From contig JASBZE010000001.1 in assembly GCA_029983575.1 (NCBI GenBank), forward strand, positions 1 to 56,528: DNA of 56,528 nucleotides. The letters run 5' to 3'. Below the pieces are notes generated by a model. The model was not told where the DNA came from. It did no database searches and worked only from the letters and a program-made list of their open reading frames with translations. Below are positions 44,607 through 53,772 of this stretch, in pieces. How positions within the stretch are numbered: position 1 is the first letter of the stretch; each line of letters opens with the position of its first letter. Position numbers and translations under genes: made by a program. Origin of the DNA: Peptostreptococcaceae bacterium. GTDB taxonomy: Bacteria; Bacillota; Clostridia; Peptostreptococcales; Peptostreptococcaceae.

Positions 44607-47600
44607 ATGCAAATAAAAAATAAAAATATAAAGCTAAATAGAATAAGGAAGTACTCTCTTATATGTCTTTTTGCCATAGTACTCAGAATACTGTTTATGA
44701 CGACTTTCAAACACGAGCACTACAACGAACTGGCAGAAAATAAGACATATAAGAAACTCAGTGTTCAGGCCCCAAGAGGAGAGATAAGAGATAGATTCGG
44801 CAGGCTTATAGCGGGAAATAAAACCCAGTTTGCGATCCAAGTCTCCGGTGACGCCTTGAACAAAAAAAATAAAAATAATGCCGAAGACTCAAATAGGGTC
44901 AGTCTAAATATAATTAGGCTTTTGGAGAAAAACAACGAAGAGTATGTAGATGAGTTTCCGATATATTATGAAAACGAGAAATTCTTCTATACTTTTGATA
45001 GAAATATAAATAGATTTAGGGATAAAAATGCGATACCAAAGGATATGAACGCCAAGGACGTTTTTAAGCTTATGCTTGAAAGGTCTATACAAGAGGGAAA
45101 TGTACCCGTAGATATCAAAAATTTAACTCCTAAACAGCAACAGACTATGTTAAACGAAAATGGAGTATATCCTCCTGTGTCAATTGTCGATTGGAAATTC
45201 ATAGAGCAAAAATCAAAGGAAGAATGGCTAAATAGTTATGGACTCGATAAAAATCTTTCTGCTGAAGAGGCATTTAAAAAAATAAGAAAGACAAAGTACA
45301 TGAATATACCCGACTCCTATGACGATATAAATGCTAGAAAGATAATGTTAGTTAAGGATCTAATCAGATCTAAGGGGTACACGCAGTATTCGCCCGTTAC
45401 GATAGCAAAAAACATAAGCGAGAAGACAATATCTGAAGTCGAGGAGAATTCAATAAACCTGAGGGGGATTTCAGTAGCTGTCGAGCAAGTCAGATACTAT
45501 CCAAACGAAAAACTAGCCTCTCACATCCTAGGTCACGTCGGAAAAATTCCGGCTACCCTAGAACAGAAGTACGTTGAAAAAGGCTATAACAAGGAGGATA
45601 TAGTCGGTCTACAGGGCTTAGAGAAAACTTATGAGAATAAACTCAGGGGTGTTGACGGATATAAGGAAGTAAAGGTAGATGCCCTTGGTAGAATAAGTCA
45701 GGAGATAAAGTCCGTGTCGCCTAAATCTGGTGATACCATGTATTTGACTATAGATTCAGATGTTCAAAAAGTTGCGGAAGACTCTCTAGAAAAGGCAATT
45801 AAATCTGCTAGAAGCGGTTCTGGTTTTGAAAGTAAATTTGGAAATATCAGTTTTGGCGAGGCAGCTCCCAAGGCAAATTCCGGAGCAGTTATAGCAGTTG
45901 ATATAAAAGACGGAAAGGTTTTGGCATCTGCCAGTTATCCTGATTTCGATCCAAATGAGTTTGCAAAGGGGATATCGAGTGATAGGTATAAGGAATTACA
46001 ACCATCAAATTTAAACGATCTACTCGCCCCAAACCCTCTTTTAAATTTGGTAACCCAGGGTGTATTTCAGCCCGGTTCAACATTTAAGATGGTAACGGCA
46101 ATGGCTGGACTAGAAAATGGACTCAATCCAAATATGACAATTAACGACAAGGGTGTTATAAGGCTTGGACAAAAGACTTTTGCCGACTACGTATGGAACT
46201 TTGGTGGCAGAAATCACGGAATAGTAAATATGTACAAGGCACTTCAAGAATCGTGTAATATATATTTCTATTCAATTGGTGCTGGCAAGGATTTTAACAG
46301 CGGCAAGGACCTGCCTATAAAAATGGGTCCAAATAAGGTTTTAGAGTACGCTAAGAAGTTTGGATTCGATGAGCCATCAGGATTGGATAAAGAAATAGAA
46401 GAGAGGCAGGGAAAGGTTCCCGACGAGAAGACAAAACTTGAAACCACAAAGGAAATGCTAAGGAGCGACTTAAGTAAGAGGATGAAAAAAGACTTCAAAG
46501 GTATTGACGGTGACAAGGATAAAAGTGCTTATCAAGGAAAGATAGACACAATCGTAAGTTGGATAGATGAAGATAAAACTCCAGGTAGGGTAGAAACCAT
46601 GAAGAGGTTAGATGAGCTTGGAGTTAAGGAAGAAAAAATAGAGGAGATCGCCGACTTAGCCGTATTTACCTACTTTAATTTCGCAAAGTGGTCTACTGCC
46701 GATACCTTCAACTTAAGTATTGGACAGGGAGAAAATGCATACAACCCCGCTCAAGTGGTCAGGTATACAGCTTCTATTGCAAATGGAGGAAAATTAGTTG
46801 ACCTAAGCCTTTTAGAAAAGACAGTATCGAGTGATTTTAGTGAAGTAAGCATAAAAAAGCACAAGTCAAAGGACATTAAGTTCGATGACAGTTCAAGACT
46901 CGGTGAGATAAAAAAAGGAATGGTCAGGGTTTCTACTCAAGGAACGGCTAAATCAGTATTTGGAAACTTCCCTATAGAGGTTGCATCAAAGACTGGTACT
47001 GCGGAAAAAAGCGGTAAAATACCTACGGAGAACGAATATGAGTATTTAAAATCCCATATAAGTTATTACGGCGTCGACTTGAGCGAGGCACTTAAGCTTT
47101 CAGATAAATACAAGAGGGAAAAGGAAAGAGAGCTTTTGAAAAATAAGCTTGACTCTCTTAACAATGAGCTAAAATCTAAGCAGATGTCTAAGGAAAGACG
47201 TGAGGAGATACGAAAAGAGATAAAAAACACAACTCAAGTAAAGCTAGAAGACAATGACAAGATAAATGCATTTTATCTAAGAAAGGCGATAAAGGAGTTA
47301 AATCCAAAGATAAGTGACGATAGGATTGATTCATTTAAACCAAACTACGGGTCATTTGCATGGGCGGTGGCTTTTGCTCCAGCAGATAATCCGGAAATTG
47401 CAATAGCTTGTGTAATACCTCAAGGAGAGACGTCAAATTACGCCTTGCTACCCATTAGAGAAATTATCGGGGAGTACTTTCATCTAAACGTTGAAAAAAG
47501 TGATGAGGCGGATAAAAACAACAAAGTAAAAGAAAAAAATATCGACCCTAAAGATGATGATTTTAGCGATAGGAAAGATAGGGAAAATAAAGACGGTGAA

Positions 47601-47717
47601 TTAAATAGAACTGATAACAGATTTACCGTAGATACAAATGATGATAAAATAAAAAAAGACGAAGGTAATCATACTGGGAGAACAGAACAGTATAATAAAT
47701 TCAGGGAAAATAATTAG
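44607..47717 (+). CDS. mrdA: Penicillin-binding protein 2 (elongation transpeptidase), unusually long
   Basis: Class B PBP that cross-links peptidoglycan with RodA during elongation. One N-terminal membrane segment (about residues 14-31) precedes a pedestal domain with APRGEIRDRFGR. The transpeptidase motifs are all present: STFK (S491-K494), SCN (549-551) and KTG (795-797). At 1036 residues it is several hundred longer than usual. Extra length lies in the N-terminal region, between SxN and KTG (about 245 residues, highly charged around 590-650), after KTG (a charged helical stretch near 830-880) and in a hydrophilic tail. Confidence 0.93.
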   Translation: MQIKNKNIKLNRIRKYSLICLFAIVLRILFMTTFKHEHYNELAENKTYKKLSVQAPRGEIRDRFGRLIAGNKTQFAIQVSGDALNKKNKNNAEDSNRVSLNIIRLLEKNNEEYVDEFPIYYENEKFFYTFDRNINRFRDKNAIPKDMNAKDVFKLMLERSIQEGNVPVDIKNLTPKQQQTMLNENGVYPPVSIVDWKFIEQKSKEEWLNSYGLDKNLSAEEAFKKIRKTKYMNIPDSYDDINARKIMLVKDLIRSKGYTQYSPVTIAKNISEKTISEVEENSINLRGISVAVEQVRYYPNEKLASHILGHVGKIPATLEQKYVEKGYNKEDIVGLQGLEKTYENKLRGVDGYKEVKVDALGRISQEIKSVSPKSGDTMYLTIDSDVQKVAEDSLEKAIKSARSGSGFESKFGNISFGEAAPKANSGAVIAVDIKDGKVLASASYPDFDPNEFAKGISSDRYKELQPSNLNDLLAPNPLLNLVTQGVFQPGSTFKMVTAMAGLENGLNPNMTINDKGVIRLGQKTFADYVWNFGGRNHGIVNMYKALQESCNIYFYSIGAGKDFNSGKDLPIKMGPNKVLEYAKKFGFDEPSGLDKEIEERQGKVPDEKTKLETTKEMLRSDLSKRMKKDFKGIDGDKDKSAYQGKIDTIVSWIDEDKTPGRVETMKRLDELGVKEEKIEEIADLAVFTYFNFAKWSTADTFNLSIGQGENAYNPAQVVRYTASIANGGKLVDLSLLEKTVSSDFSEVSIKKHKSKDIKFDDSSRLGEIKKGMVRVSTQGTAKSVFGNFPIEVASKTGTAEKSGKIPTENEYEYLKSHISYYGVDLSEALKLSDKYKREKERELLKNKLDSLNNELKSKQMSKERREEIRKEIKNTTQVKLEDNDKINAFYLRKAIKELNPKISDDRIDSFKPNYGSFAWAVAFAPADNPEIAIACVIPQGETSNYALLPIREIIGEYFHLNVEKSDEADKNNKVKEKNIDPKDDDFSDRKDRENKDGELNRTDNRFTVDTNDDKIKKDEGNHTGRTEQYNKFRENN

Positions 47718-47731
47718 GAGAGGAGGAGAAG

Positions 47732-48847
47732 ATGAAAAGAAGATATCAAATTAAGTTGATAAGGGAACTTGATTTTAAACTAATTAGTATAGTGCTTTTA
47801 ATTTTTTGCTATGGGCTTCTCATCCTCTCCAGTGCAACCCACGCCAATATTACAAAGGACTTCACTCAGATATACAAACAGGTTTTAGCTTTTGCTTTAG
47901 GAAGTCTAGGTATAGTAATACTTATTCTTTTTGATTACAACAAGATAGGAAACTACTACAAACTACTGTATGCGATAAGTTTATTTTTGTTAGGTATAAC
48001 GATGATACCGGGGATAGGAGCTATCAGAGGTGGGGCTAGGTCGTGGATTAACTTAGGACCACTTGATTTACAGACCTCAGAGATAGTAAAACTCACCTTT
48101 ATATTATCATACGCAAAGATAATAGAGTCCTACAGAGGTAAACTCAACGACCTAAAAAATATATTAAAGGCATTTTCATATGGACTGCCATTTATAATGC
48201 TGCTCTTGGCTCAGCCAGATCTCGGAACGGCAATAGTATTTTTCTGCATAATAGCAGCTATGATGTACGTTGCTGGAATAAACATGAAGTTTGTAAGGCG
48301 CGCCCTTTTAATTTTTATTCTATGTATGCCGCTTATATACCTAACATTAGACAATCATCAAAAAGTTAGGATAGATGCGTTTTTACATCCGGAAAATTTA
48401 GAACTAAAGGGAAATTATCAAGTTATGCAGAGCTTGATAGCTATTGGTTCCGGGGGCATTACGGGAAAGGGAATATATCACGGAAGCCAAAATCAAGAGA
48501 ATTTTCTTCCGGTTCAAGACTCTGACTTTATTTTTGCAGTCATTGGCGAGGAATTAGGGGCAATTGGAATGATAGCAGCGATAATTATGTACTCCTACTT
48601 TATATCGCGGCTGGTCCATATAGCAAAGACGTCTAAGAATTTTTATGGGACTCTTGTATCTATAGGAGTTTTTGGAATGTTTACCTATCAAATAGTGCAA
48701 AATATAGCTATGACTGTGGCTTTGATGCCTGTGACTGGGGTTACACTACCATTTATTAGTTACGGAGGAAGTTCACTGCTCACTTCTTTGGCTAGTGTAG
48801 GACTAGTACTAAATGTTTATATGAGAAGAAAGAAAATTAACTTCTAA
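47732..48847 (+). CDS. rodA: Rod shape-determining protein RodA (SEDS glycosyltransferase)
   Basis: Polytopic SEDS protein that polymerises lipid II into glycan strands in partnership with the PBP2 encoded just upstream. The 371-residue protein has about ten hydrophobic segments and the family blocks GARSWINLGPLDLQTSEIVKL, LLAQPDLGTA and the C-terminal PFISYGGSSLLTS. It is the only SEDS gene in the window. In Clostridium minC and minD usually lie between the PBP2 and rodA genes; here the two are 14 bases apart. Confidence 0.95.
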   Translation: MKRRYQIKLIRELDFKLISIVLLIFCYGLLILSSATHANITKDFTQIYKQVLAFALGSLGIVILILFDYNKIGNYYKLLYAISLFLLGITMIPGIGAIRGGARSWINLGPLDLQTSEIVKLTFILSYAKIIESYRGKLNDLKNILKAFSYGLPFIMLLLAQPDLGTAIVFFCIIAAMMYVAGINMKFVRRALLIFILCMPLIYLTLDNHQKVRIDAFLHPENLELKGNYQVMQSLIAIGSGGITGKGIYHGSQNQENFLPVQDSDFIFAVIGEELGAIGMIAAIIMYSYFISRLVHIAKTSKNFYGTLVSIGVFGMFTYQIVQNIAMTVALMPVTGVTLPFISYGGSSLLTSLASVGLVLNVYMRRKKINF

Positions 48848-48852
48848 ACCCA

Positions 48853-48882
48853 TTGGTTACACATTGATATGTGTGATATAAT
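48853..48882 (+). promoter_or_regulatory. Promoter of the radical SAM gene with an internal inverted repeat
   Basis: TTGGTT (48853-48858), 18-base spacer, TATAAT (48877-48882) with TGA giving a perfect extended -10. The inverted repeat ACACAT-TGAT-ATGTGT (48859-48874) fills the spacer, placed where a repressor could block polymerase. Confidence 0.5.
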
Positions 48883-49018
48883 GTGAATAGAAGTTTAATT
48901 TTTTTTTAACGAAAATACTTTTTATAATACGATTTAAAGTTGTGTTAAAATTAAGTTTTAAGTGGTAATTGAAATTTATGTATTATAAAAAAACAATAGA
49001 GATAGATAAGGGATGTAT

Positions 49019-50980
49019 ATGATAAGAAATAAAGAAAACAAATTGAATCAATCAAGGGAAATTACAAACAAAGAACTCATCGATTCATATGACAGTATGA
49101 GAAAAACAAATAGAAAAGGCGATGGGGATGTTAATAAAATGCCGATTGAGAAAATACTTAAGAAGGTTTCAAAACCAGCTAGATATATAGGAAATGAGGT
49201 AAACTCAATCCATAAAAATACCGGGGAGAAAAGGTATTTGAGATACGCCCACTGTTTTCCGGATTTGTATGAAGTTGGAATGAGTCATCTGGGTAGTCAT
49301 ATTTTATATGACGTTTTAAACAAGGAAGAGGATATTTATTGTGAGAGGGTTTACGCTCCGGATATCGACATGGAAGAAATAATGAGAAAAGAGGGCATAA
49401 AACTTTTCGGACTTGAGTCGAGAGAGGCTATTTTGGATTTCGATGTTGTGGCTTTTACACTTCAGTACGAATTGTGTTATACAAATATACTAAATATGCT
49501 GGATTTATCAGGGATACCTTTACTCAGAGAAGAGAGAAAGGATCTGAGTTTTCCGCTGATTATGGTAGGGGGCTCTTGTAGTTATAATGTAGAGCCTATG
49601 AGTGATTTTATAGACGTCGCCATTTTAGGTGAGGGAGAATACGTAAACGTCGAGGTAGCTAAGAGACTAAAGGCATTTAAAGATTCTGGAAACACAAATA
49701 AGGAGGAATTTTTAAAATCCATTTTAGATATTGAGGGCGTGTACGTTCCTTCTTTTTACGAAGTTAAATACAATGACGATATGACGGTAAAGAGCGTACT
49801 TCCTATTGTAGAGGGGGCGCCTAAAAGGCCTAAAAAGAGGATTGTTAGCGATATGGATGAGGTAGAGTATCCAGAAAAGCTGATAGTTCCATATATTGAT
49901 ACAATTCACGACAGGATAGTATTAGAACTTTTTAGAGGATGTACCAGGGGTTGTAGATTTTGTCAAGCGGGTATGATATACAGGCCAATAAGGGAGAAGT
50001 CACTGGATAGGTTAAAGGACATACTAAAAAATATGATAGCAAATACCGGTTATGATGAGATTTCTCTTTCTTCTTTAAGTACGAGCGACTACTCAAAAAT
50101 TGACGAGCTTACTGACTACCTAGTCGATGAGTACGCGTCAAATAATATCGGGATTTCACTGCCTTCACTTAGGTTGGATAATTTCTCCATGGACATTGCA
50201 GAAAAAATTCAACAGGTTAGAAAATCATCTCTGACATTTGCTCCAGAGGCCGGTTCTCAGAGGATGAGGGATGTCATAAACAAGGGTGTGACAGAACAAG
50301 ATTTAGAGCGTGCAACTAGTAGGGCATTTGAGATGGGATGGAACTCAGTAAAGCTTTACTTTATGATTGGGCTTCCAACAGAAACAGAAGATGATCTAAA
50401 AGGGATATCAGACCTAGCATACAGGGTAATAGATATATATAGAGATGTAAATGACGGGAAACTGAGAAAGAAATTCTCCGTGACAGTCAGCACATCGACT
50501 TTTGTACCGAAGCCATTCACTCCATTTCAATGGCACGGTCAAGATACTCAAGATGAGATAAAGGATAAGCAAAAATATTTGACTAATTTGATGAGAAACA
50601 GGATAATAAAGTATAACTATCACGACTCAAAAACTTCGATGATGGAGGCTGTTTTTGCAAGAGGTGATAGGAGACTAGGTAAGGTGCTATTGGATGCATT
50701 TAAGCTAGGAGCTAAGTTTGATGGATGGATGGAACACTTCAGCCTTGAAAGATGGCAGGAAGCCATGGATAAAAATGGGCTAGACATAAGTTTCTATGCT
50801 CATAGGGAGAGAGATTACGATGAAGTATTCCCTTGGGATCACATAGACGTGGGAGTCACAAAAGAGTTTTTAATAAGGGAAAATGAAAAAGCTAAGGAAG
50901 CTTCCCTTACAAGTGACTGTAGACTTAGCTGCAAAGGCTGTGGTATAAATACATCTACAATTGGAAAGGGGTTATGTTAA
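49019..50980 (+). CDS. TIGR03960-type B12-binding-domain radical SAM protein
   Basis: A 653-residue protein with an N-terminal cobalamin-binding-like region and a radical SAM core. The cluster motif is C308-xxx-C312-xx-C315 (FRGCTRGCRFCQAG). A cysteine-rich C-terminus ends in CKGCGINTSTIGKGLC. The family lies with its partner and an RNase E/G gene in many clostridia; the substrate is unknown. AAGGG is 6 bases before the ATG at 49019. The conserved part, MPIEKILKKVSKPARYIGNE, begins at 49139, so about 40 residues are an unusual N-terminal extension. Confidence 0.9.
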   Translation: MIRNKENKLNQSREITNKELIDSYDSMRKTNRKGDGDVNKMPIEKILKKVSKPARYIGNEVNSIHKNTGEKRYLRYAHCFPDLYEVGMSHLGSHILYDVLNKEEDIYCERVYAPDIDMEEIMRKEGIKLFGLESREAILDFDVVAFTLQYELCYTNILNMLDLSGIPLLREERKDLSFPLIMVGGSCSYNVEPMSDFIDVAILGEGEYVNVEVAKRLKAFKDSGNTNKEEFLKSILDIEGVYVPSFYEVKYNDDMTVKSVLPIVEGAPKRPKKRIVSDMDEVEYPEKLIVPYIDTIHDRIVLELFRGCTRGCRFCQAGMIYRPIREKSLDRLKDILKNMIANTGYDEISLSSLSTSDYSKIDELTDYLVDEYASNNIGISLPSLRLDNFSMDIAEKIQQVRKSSLTFAPEAGSQRMRDVINKGVTEQDLERATSRAFEMGWNSVKLYFMIGLPTETEDDLKGISDLAYRVIDIYRDVNDGKLRKKFSVTVSTSTFVPKPFTPFQWHGQDTQDEIKDKQKYLTNLMRNRIIKYNYHDSKTSMMEAVFARGDRRLGKVLLDAFKLGAKFDGWMEHFSLERWQEAMDKNGLDISFYAHRERDYDEVFPWDHIDVGVTKEFLIRENEKAKEASLTSDCRLSCKGCGINTSTIGKGLC

Positions 50981-51690
50981 TGGGAAAGATATTTAGGACA
51001 AAATTTTTCAAACAAGGTGATATGATATACATCAGCCACCTTGATGTGCAGAGACTTTTTCACAGGGCTTTCAGAAGAGCCGGCATTGACCTCTCATATT
51101 CTCAAGGGTATAACCCTCATCCAAAGATGAGTTACGGTAATGCTCTGTCGCTTGGAATAGAGAGTCAAGGTGAGTACGTAGACATAGAGGTAGATGACGA
51201 TGTAAGTGCTCAGGATTTAGTCGACAAGGTAAATAATAAGTTACCTGATGGAATCCAGTTTATAAAAGCGGTAGAGATAGGTGAGGGGGAAAAATCCCTA
51301 TCATCTATGATAGAATACGGAGAATACATATTCTTTTTAGACTTAGATGCTCCACTTACAAAGGGATTTGTAAAAAATGCACTATTTGATTTCCTTTCAA
51401 AAGAGGAGATAATAGTGGAAAAGAAAAATAAAAAGGGCGTGGTTACCGAGACGAATATAAGACCGCTGATCAGAAATTTCGACATGATAGATTTAAACGA
51501 GGATAGACTAGTACTGACTGCTACTATAGCGACGGGTTCAAAGAGAAACTTAAACACGAATATATTCGTACCTATAATACTCGATGTCTTTGGAATAAAA
51601 CAGCATCCACTTGACGTTCACATTATCAGAAGAGACTTGTATTTTGAGGTTGACGGCAAGTTAGAGACTCCAATGTCAAAGTTTAAATAA
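50980..51690 (+). CDS. TIGR03936 family radical-SAM-associated protein (DUF2344)
   Basis: A 236-residue partner of the radical SAM gene. Its start overlaps that gene's stop by one base (TAATG), with GGAAAGGGG 8 bases upstream. Recognisable blocks are TKFFKQGDMIYISHLDVQRLFHRAFRRAG and SYSQGYNPHPKMSYGNALSLGIESQGEY. In some lineages this domain is fused to the radical SAM protein. A link to RNA or ribosome modification has been suggested only from its neighbours; function remains unknown. Confidence 0.9.
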   Translation: MGKIFRTKFFKQGDMIYISHLDVQRLFHRAFRRAGIDLSYSQGYNPHPKMSYGNALSLGIESQGEYVDIEVDDDVSAQDLVDKVNNKLPDGIQFIKAVEIGEGEKSLSSMIEYGEYIFFLDLDAPLTKGFVKNALFDFLSKEEIIVEKKNKKGVVTETNIRPLIRNFDMIDLNEDRLVLTATIATGSKRNLNTNIFVPIILDVFGIKQHPLDVHIIRRDLYFEVDGKLETPMSKFK

Positions 51691-51691
51691 G

Positions 51692-52906
51692 ATGAAGACC
51701 ATATATATTCAGACATCTCCTTATTTTGAAAAACTTGGCGTAAAAAAGGATGACAAGGTAGTAAAGTTAATTGGTATAGAAAAAGATAACCCAAGTATCA
51801 TAGGAAATATATACAGGGGAAAAATAAATAAGGTAGTAAAGAGTATCTCGGGGTATTTCGTCGATATAGGAAAAGATGAAGAAGTCTTTATGAGGATGAA
51901 TAAAAATAAAAGTTACTCCCCGGGCGAATACCTATATGTACAGGGCGTCACAGATGTCGACAAGGAGAAAAGAGCTAGGGTGACCGATGACATAAGCATA
52001 GGCGGTAAGTATTCAGTATTTTTGCCAGGAAAAGATGAAATAAAGTTTTCTAATAAAATAAAAGATGAGGCGCTTAAGAATAGCATAAGGGACAGTCTAA
52101 AGAGTTTTGGAATTGAGGATTCGGTTTTGGTAAGGACCGAGGCAAAAGATGCAAAAATAGAATTGATAACGAAAGAAGTAGAAGAATTAAAAAATGAATT
52201 TACCGATTTATGTAGTTCTATAAAAACATCAAAGGTTGGAATTGTAAGACAGGCCGATGAAATCAGAGATTACCTAATAAAAAATATAAACCTAGAAGAT
52301 GATATATTGATTACAAACGAGAAAAAATACTACGAACTGGTTAGAGACCTAATGAGGAAAAATAAGGTTTTTAATTACGACAACATCAGACTTGAAGAAT
52401 ATGATATATTCGGGGCTGAGGGACTTACCCAAGAGATTGAATATTGTAGAAGAGGTAGTTTCTACCTATCTAATGGATCAAATGTATTATTTGAAAAGAC
52501 ATCTGCCATGTGGACAATAGATATCAACTCATCTTCAAATATGAAAGGGAGTATTGAGACCACTGCATACAATTCAAATATCGGGGTAGTTGACGAGGTT
52601 GTACACAGGATAAACTTACTCGGGGTCAAGGGAATTATAGCAATAGATTTTATCAGTATGAAAAATAAAAAAAATATATCGTCTTTAGAGAATATCATGA
52701 AAAAAAAGCTCTACAAAGAAGATCATAATAGAATTGAGTTAACAGAGATAAACTCCCTAGGTGTAATGATGATGGCTAGACAAAATAGAGAAAAGACTTT
52801 TGACGATATGTTTCTAAAAGAACAGAAAGTTATCGGAGAAGGATATAGAGTATTTAAGGATTCATATACCAAGGATCTCAAGTACCACGAGAAAAAAATA
52901 GATTAA
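51692..52906 (+). CDS. rng: RNase E/G family ribonuclease, short form
   Basis: Single-strand-specific endoribonuclease family member, 404 residues. An S1-like domain (about 35-105) leads to the catalytic region, with the metal ligands D277 (TIDINSS) and D319 (AIDFISM) retained. The usual Zn-link CPxCxG after the catalytic domain is missing; the protein ends with FLKEQKVIGEGYRVFKDSYTKDL and no late cysteines. It may be an authentic short variant. The gene begins one base after the previous stop. Confidence 0.87.
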   Translation: MKTIYIQTSPYFEKLGVKKDDKVVKLIGIEKDNPSIIGNIYRGKINKVVKSISGYFVDIGKDEEVFMRMNKNKSYSPGEYLYVQGVTDVDKEKRARVTDDISIGGKYSVFLPGKDEIKFSNKIKDEALKNSIRDSLKSFGIEDSVLVRTEAKDAKIELITKEVEELKNEFTDLCSSIKTSKVGIVRQADEIRDYLIKNINLEDDILITNEKKYYELVRDLMRKNKVFNYDNIRLEEYDIFGAEGLTQEIEYCRRGSFYLSNGSNVLFEKTSAMWTIDINSSSNMKGSIETTAYNSNIGVVDEVVHRINLLGVKGIIAIDFISMKNKKNISSLENIMKKKLYKEDHNRIELTEINSLGVMMMARQNREKTFDDMFLKEQKVIGEGYRVFKDSYTKDLKYHEKKID

Positions 52907-53002
52907 AATTTCTACAAAAAACACAAAAGCTATAAAAATCGTAGAATTTCTATCGGAATTGACTTAACTATAGAAATTTCAACAAAAAAGTGCAAAAAAC
53001 AA

Positions 53003-53031
53003 TTGACTTTATGTTGACTTTACCGTATAAT
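53003..53031 (+). promoter_or_regulatory. Promoter of the rplU operon
   Basis: TTGACT (53003-53008), 17-base spacer, TATAAT (53026-53031). A second TTGACT lies at 53014-53019 inside the spacer. Nothing else is identifiable in the A-rich stretch 52907-53002. Confidence 0.8.
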
Positions 53032-53041
53032 ATTCTAGTGA

Positions 53042-53098
53042 TGCCGCACAGAAAGGGTCCTAAATCTTTTTGGAGATTCAAAAAGTACCCATATGGCG
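53042..53098 (+). ncRNA. L21-leader-like structured RNA
   Basis: Nested stems: TGCC/GGCG (53042-53045 with 53095-53098), GGGT (53055-53058) with ACCC (53087-53090), and an inner CTTTTTG/CAAAAAG hairpin (53066-53072 with 53079-53085). Its place directly before rplU fits the autoregulatory L21 leaders known in Bacillota. The class is assigned by position and folding, not by alignment. Confidence 0.6.
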
Positions 53099-53122
53099 AG
53101 TTTAAAACCGAGGAGGTGTAAT

Positions 53123-53434
53123 ATGTACGCTATAGTTGAAACTGGAGGAAAGCAATACAAAGTTGCTGAAGGTGATGTAATTTTCGTTGAAAAGCTAGAT
53201 GCTAACGATGGAGATGTAGTTACTTTCGACAAGGTATTAGCTTGTTCTAAAGAAGACGGCCTAGTAGTTGGAACTCCTGTAGTTGAGGGAGCTACTGTAA
53301 ACGCTAAGGTTGTTGAGCAAGGAAAAGCTAAGAAGATCATTGTTTTCAAATACAAGTCTAAGAAAGACTACAGAAGAAAGCAAGGACATAGACAACCATA
53401 TACAAAGGTTGTTATAGAAAAGATCAATGCATAG
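53123..53434 (+). CDS. rplU: 50S ribosomal protein L21
   Basis: A 103-residue large-subunit protein with the family start MYAIVETGGKQYKVAEGD and the RNA-binding end KYKSKKDYRRKQGHRQPYT. AGGAGG lies 6 bases before the ATG at 53123; an in-frame ATG 30 bases upstream is inside the structured leader. It begins the conserved rplU-prp-rpmA block. Confidence 0.98.
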   Translation: MYAIVETGGKQYKVAEGDVIFVEKLDANDGDVVTFDKVLACSKEDGLVVGTPVVEGATVNAKVVEQGKAKKIIVFKYKSKKDYRRKQGHRQPYTKVVIEKINA

Positions 53435-53436
53435 TC

Positions 53437-53772
53437 ATGATTAAGGTTTGTTTTTACAAATTGGACAATGGTATGATAGAAGGGTTTAAGTTAACAGGTC
53501 ATGCAGATTACGACGATATTGGGCTGGATATAATATGTGCAGCCGTAACATCAAATGCAATAGCCGTCATAAACTCTCTAGAAAAAATTGTTAAATCAGA
53601 ATTTGAAAGAGTGAGTGCAGATGAGGGGATAATAGAATGTTTCGTGACTAGGGATTCTCTTAAAGATTCTCAGTTGTTTTTTGAACATTTGAAGCTTGCA
53701 CTTACTAAAATAGAACAAGAGTATCCCGATAATATTAAAATTTTGGAAGTGGGAGGTGACTCCAAATGTTAA
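53437..53772 (+). CDS. prp: Ribosomal-processing cysteine protease Prp
   Basis: A 111-residue cysteine protease that trims the N-terminal extension of ribosomal protein L27. The catalytic histidine is in TGHADYDDIG (H22) and the cysteine in DIICAAVTS (about C34). It lies between rplU and rpmA, and its 3' end overlaps rpmA by 7 bases. The presence of an L27 extension in the next gene supports the function. Confidence 0.95.
   Translation: MIKVCFYKLDNGMIEGFKLTGHADYDDIGLDIICAAVTSNAIAVINSLEKIVKSEFERVSADEGIIECFVTRDSLKDSQLFFEHLKLALTKIEQEYPDNIKILEVGGDSKC

Noticed and set aside
53035..53355. Minus-strand ORF opposite rplU
   Set aside because: It is an antisense shadow of rplU and its leader, with no start signal.
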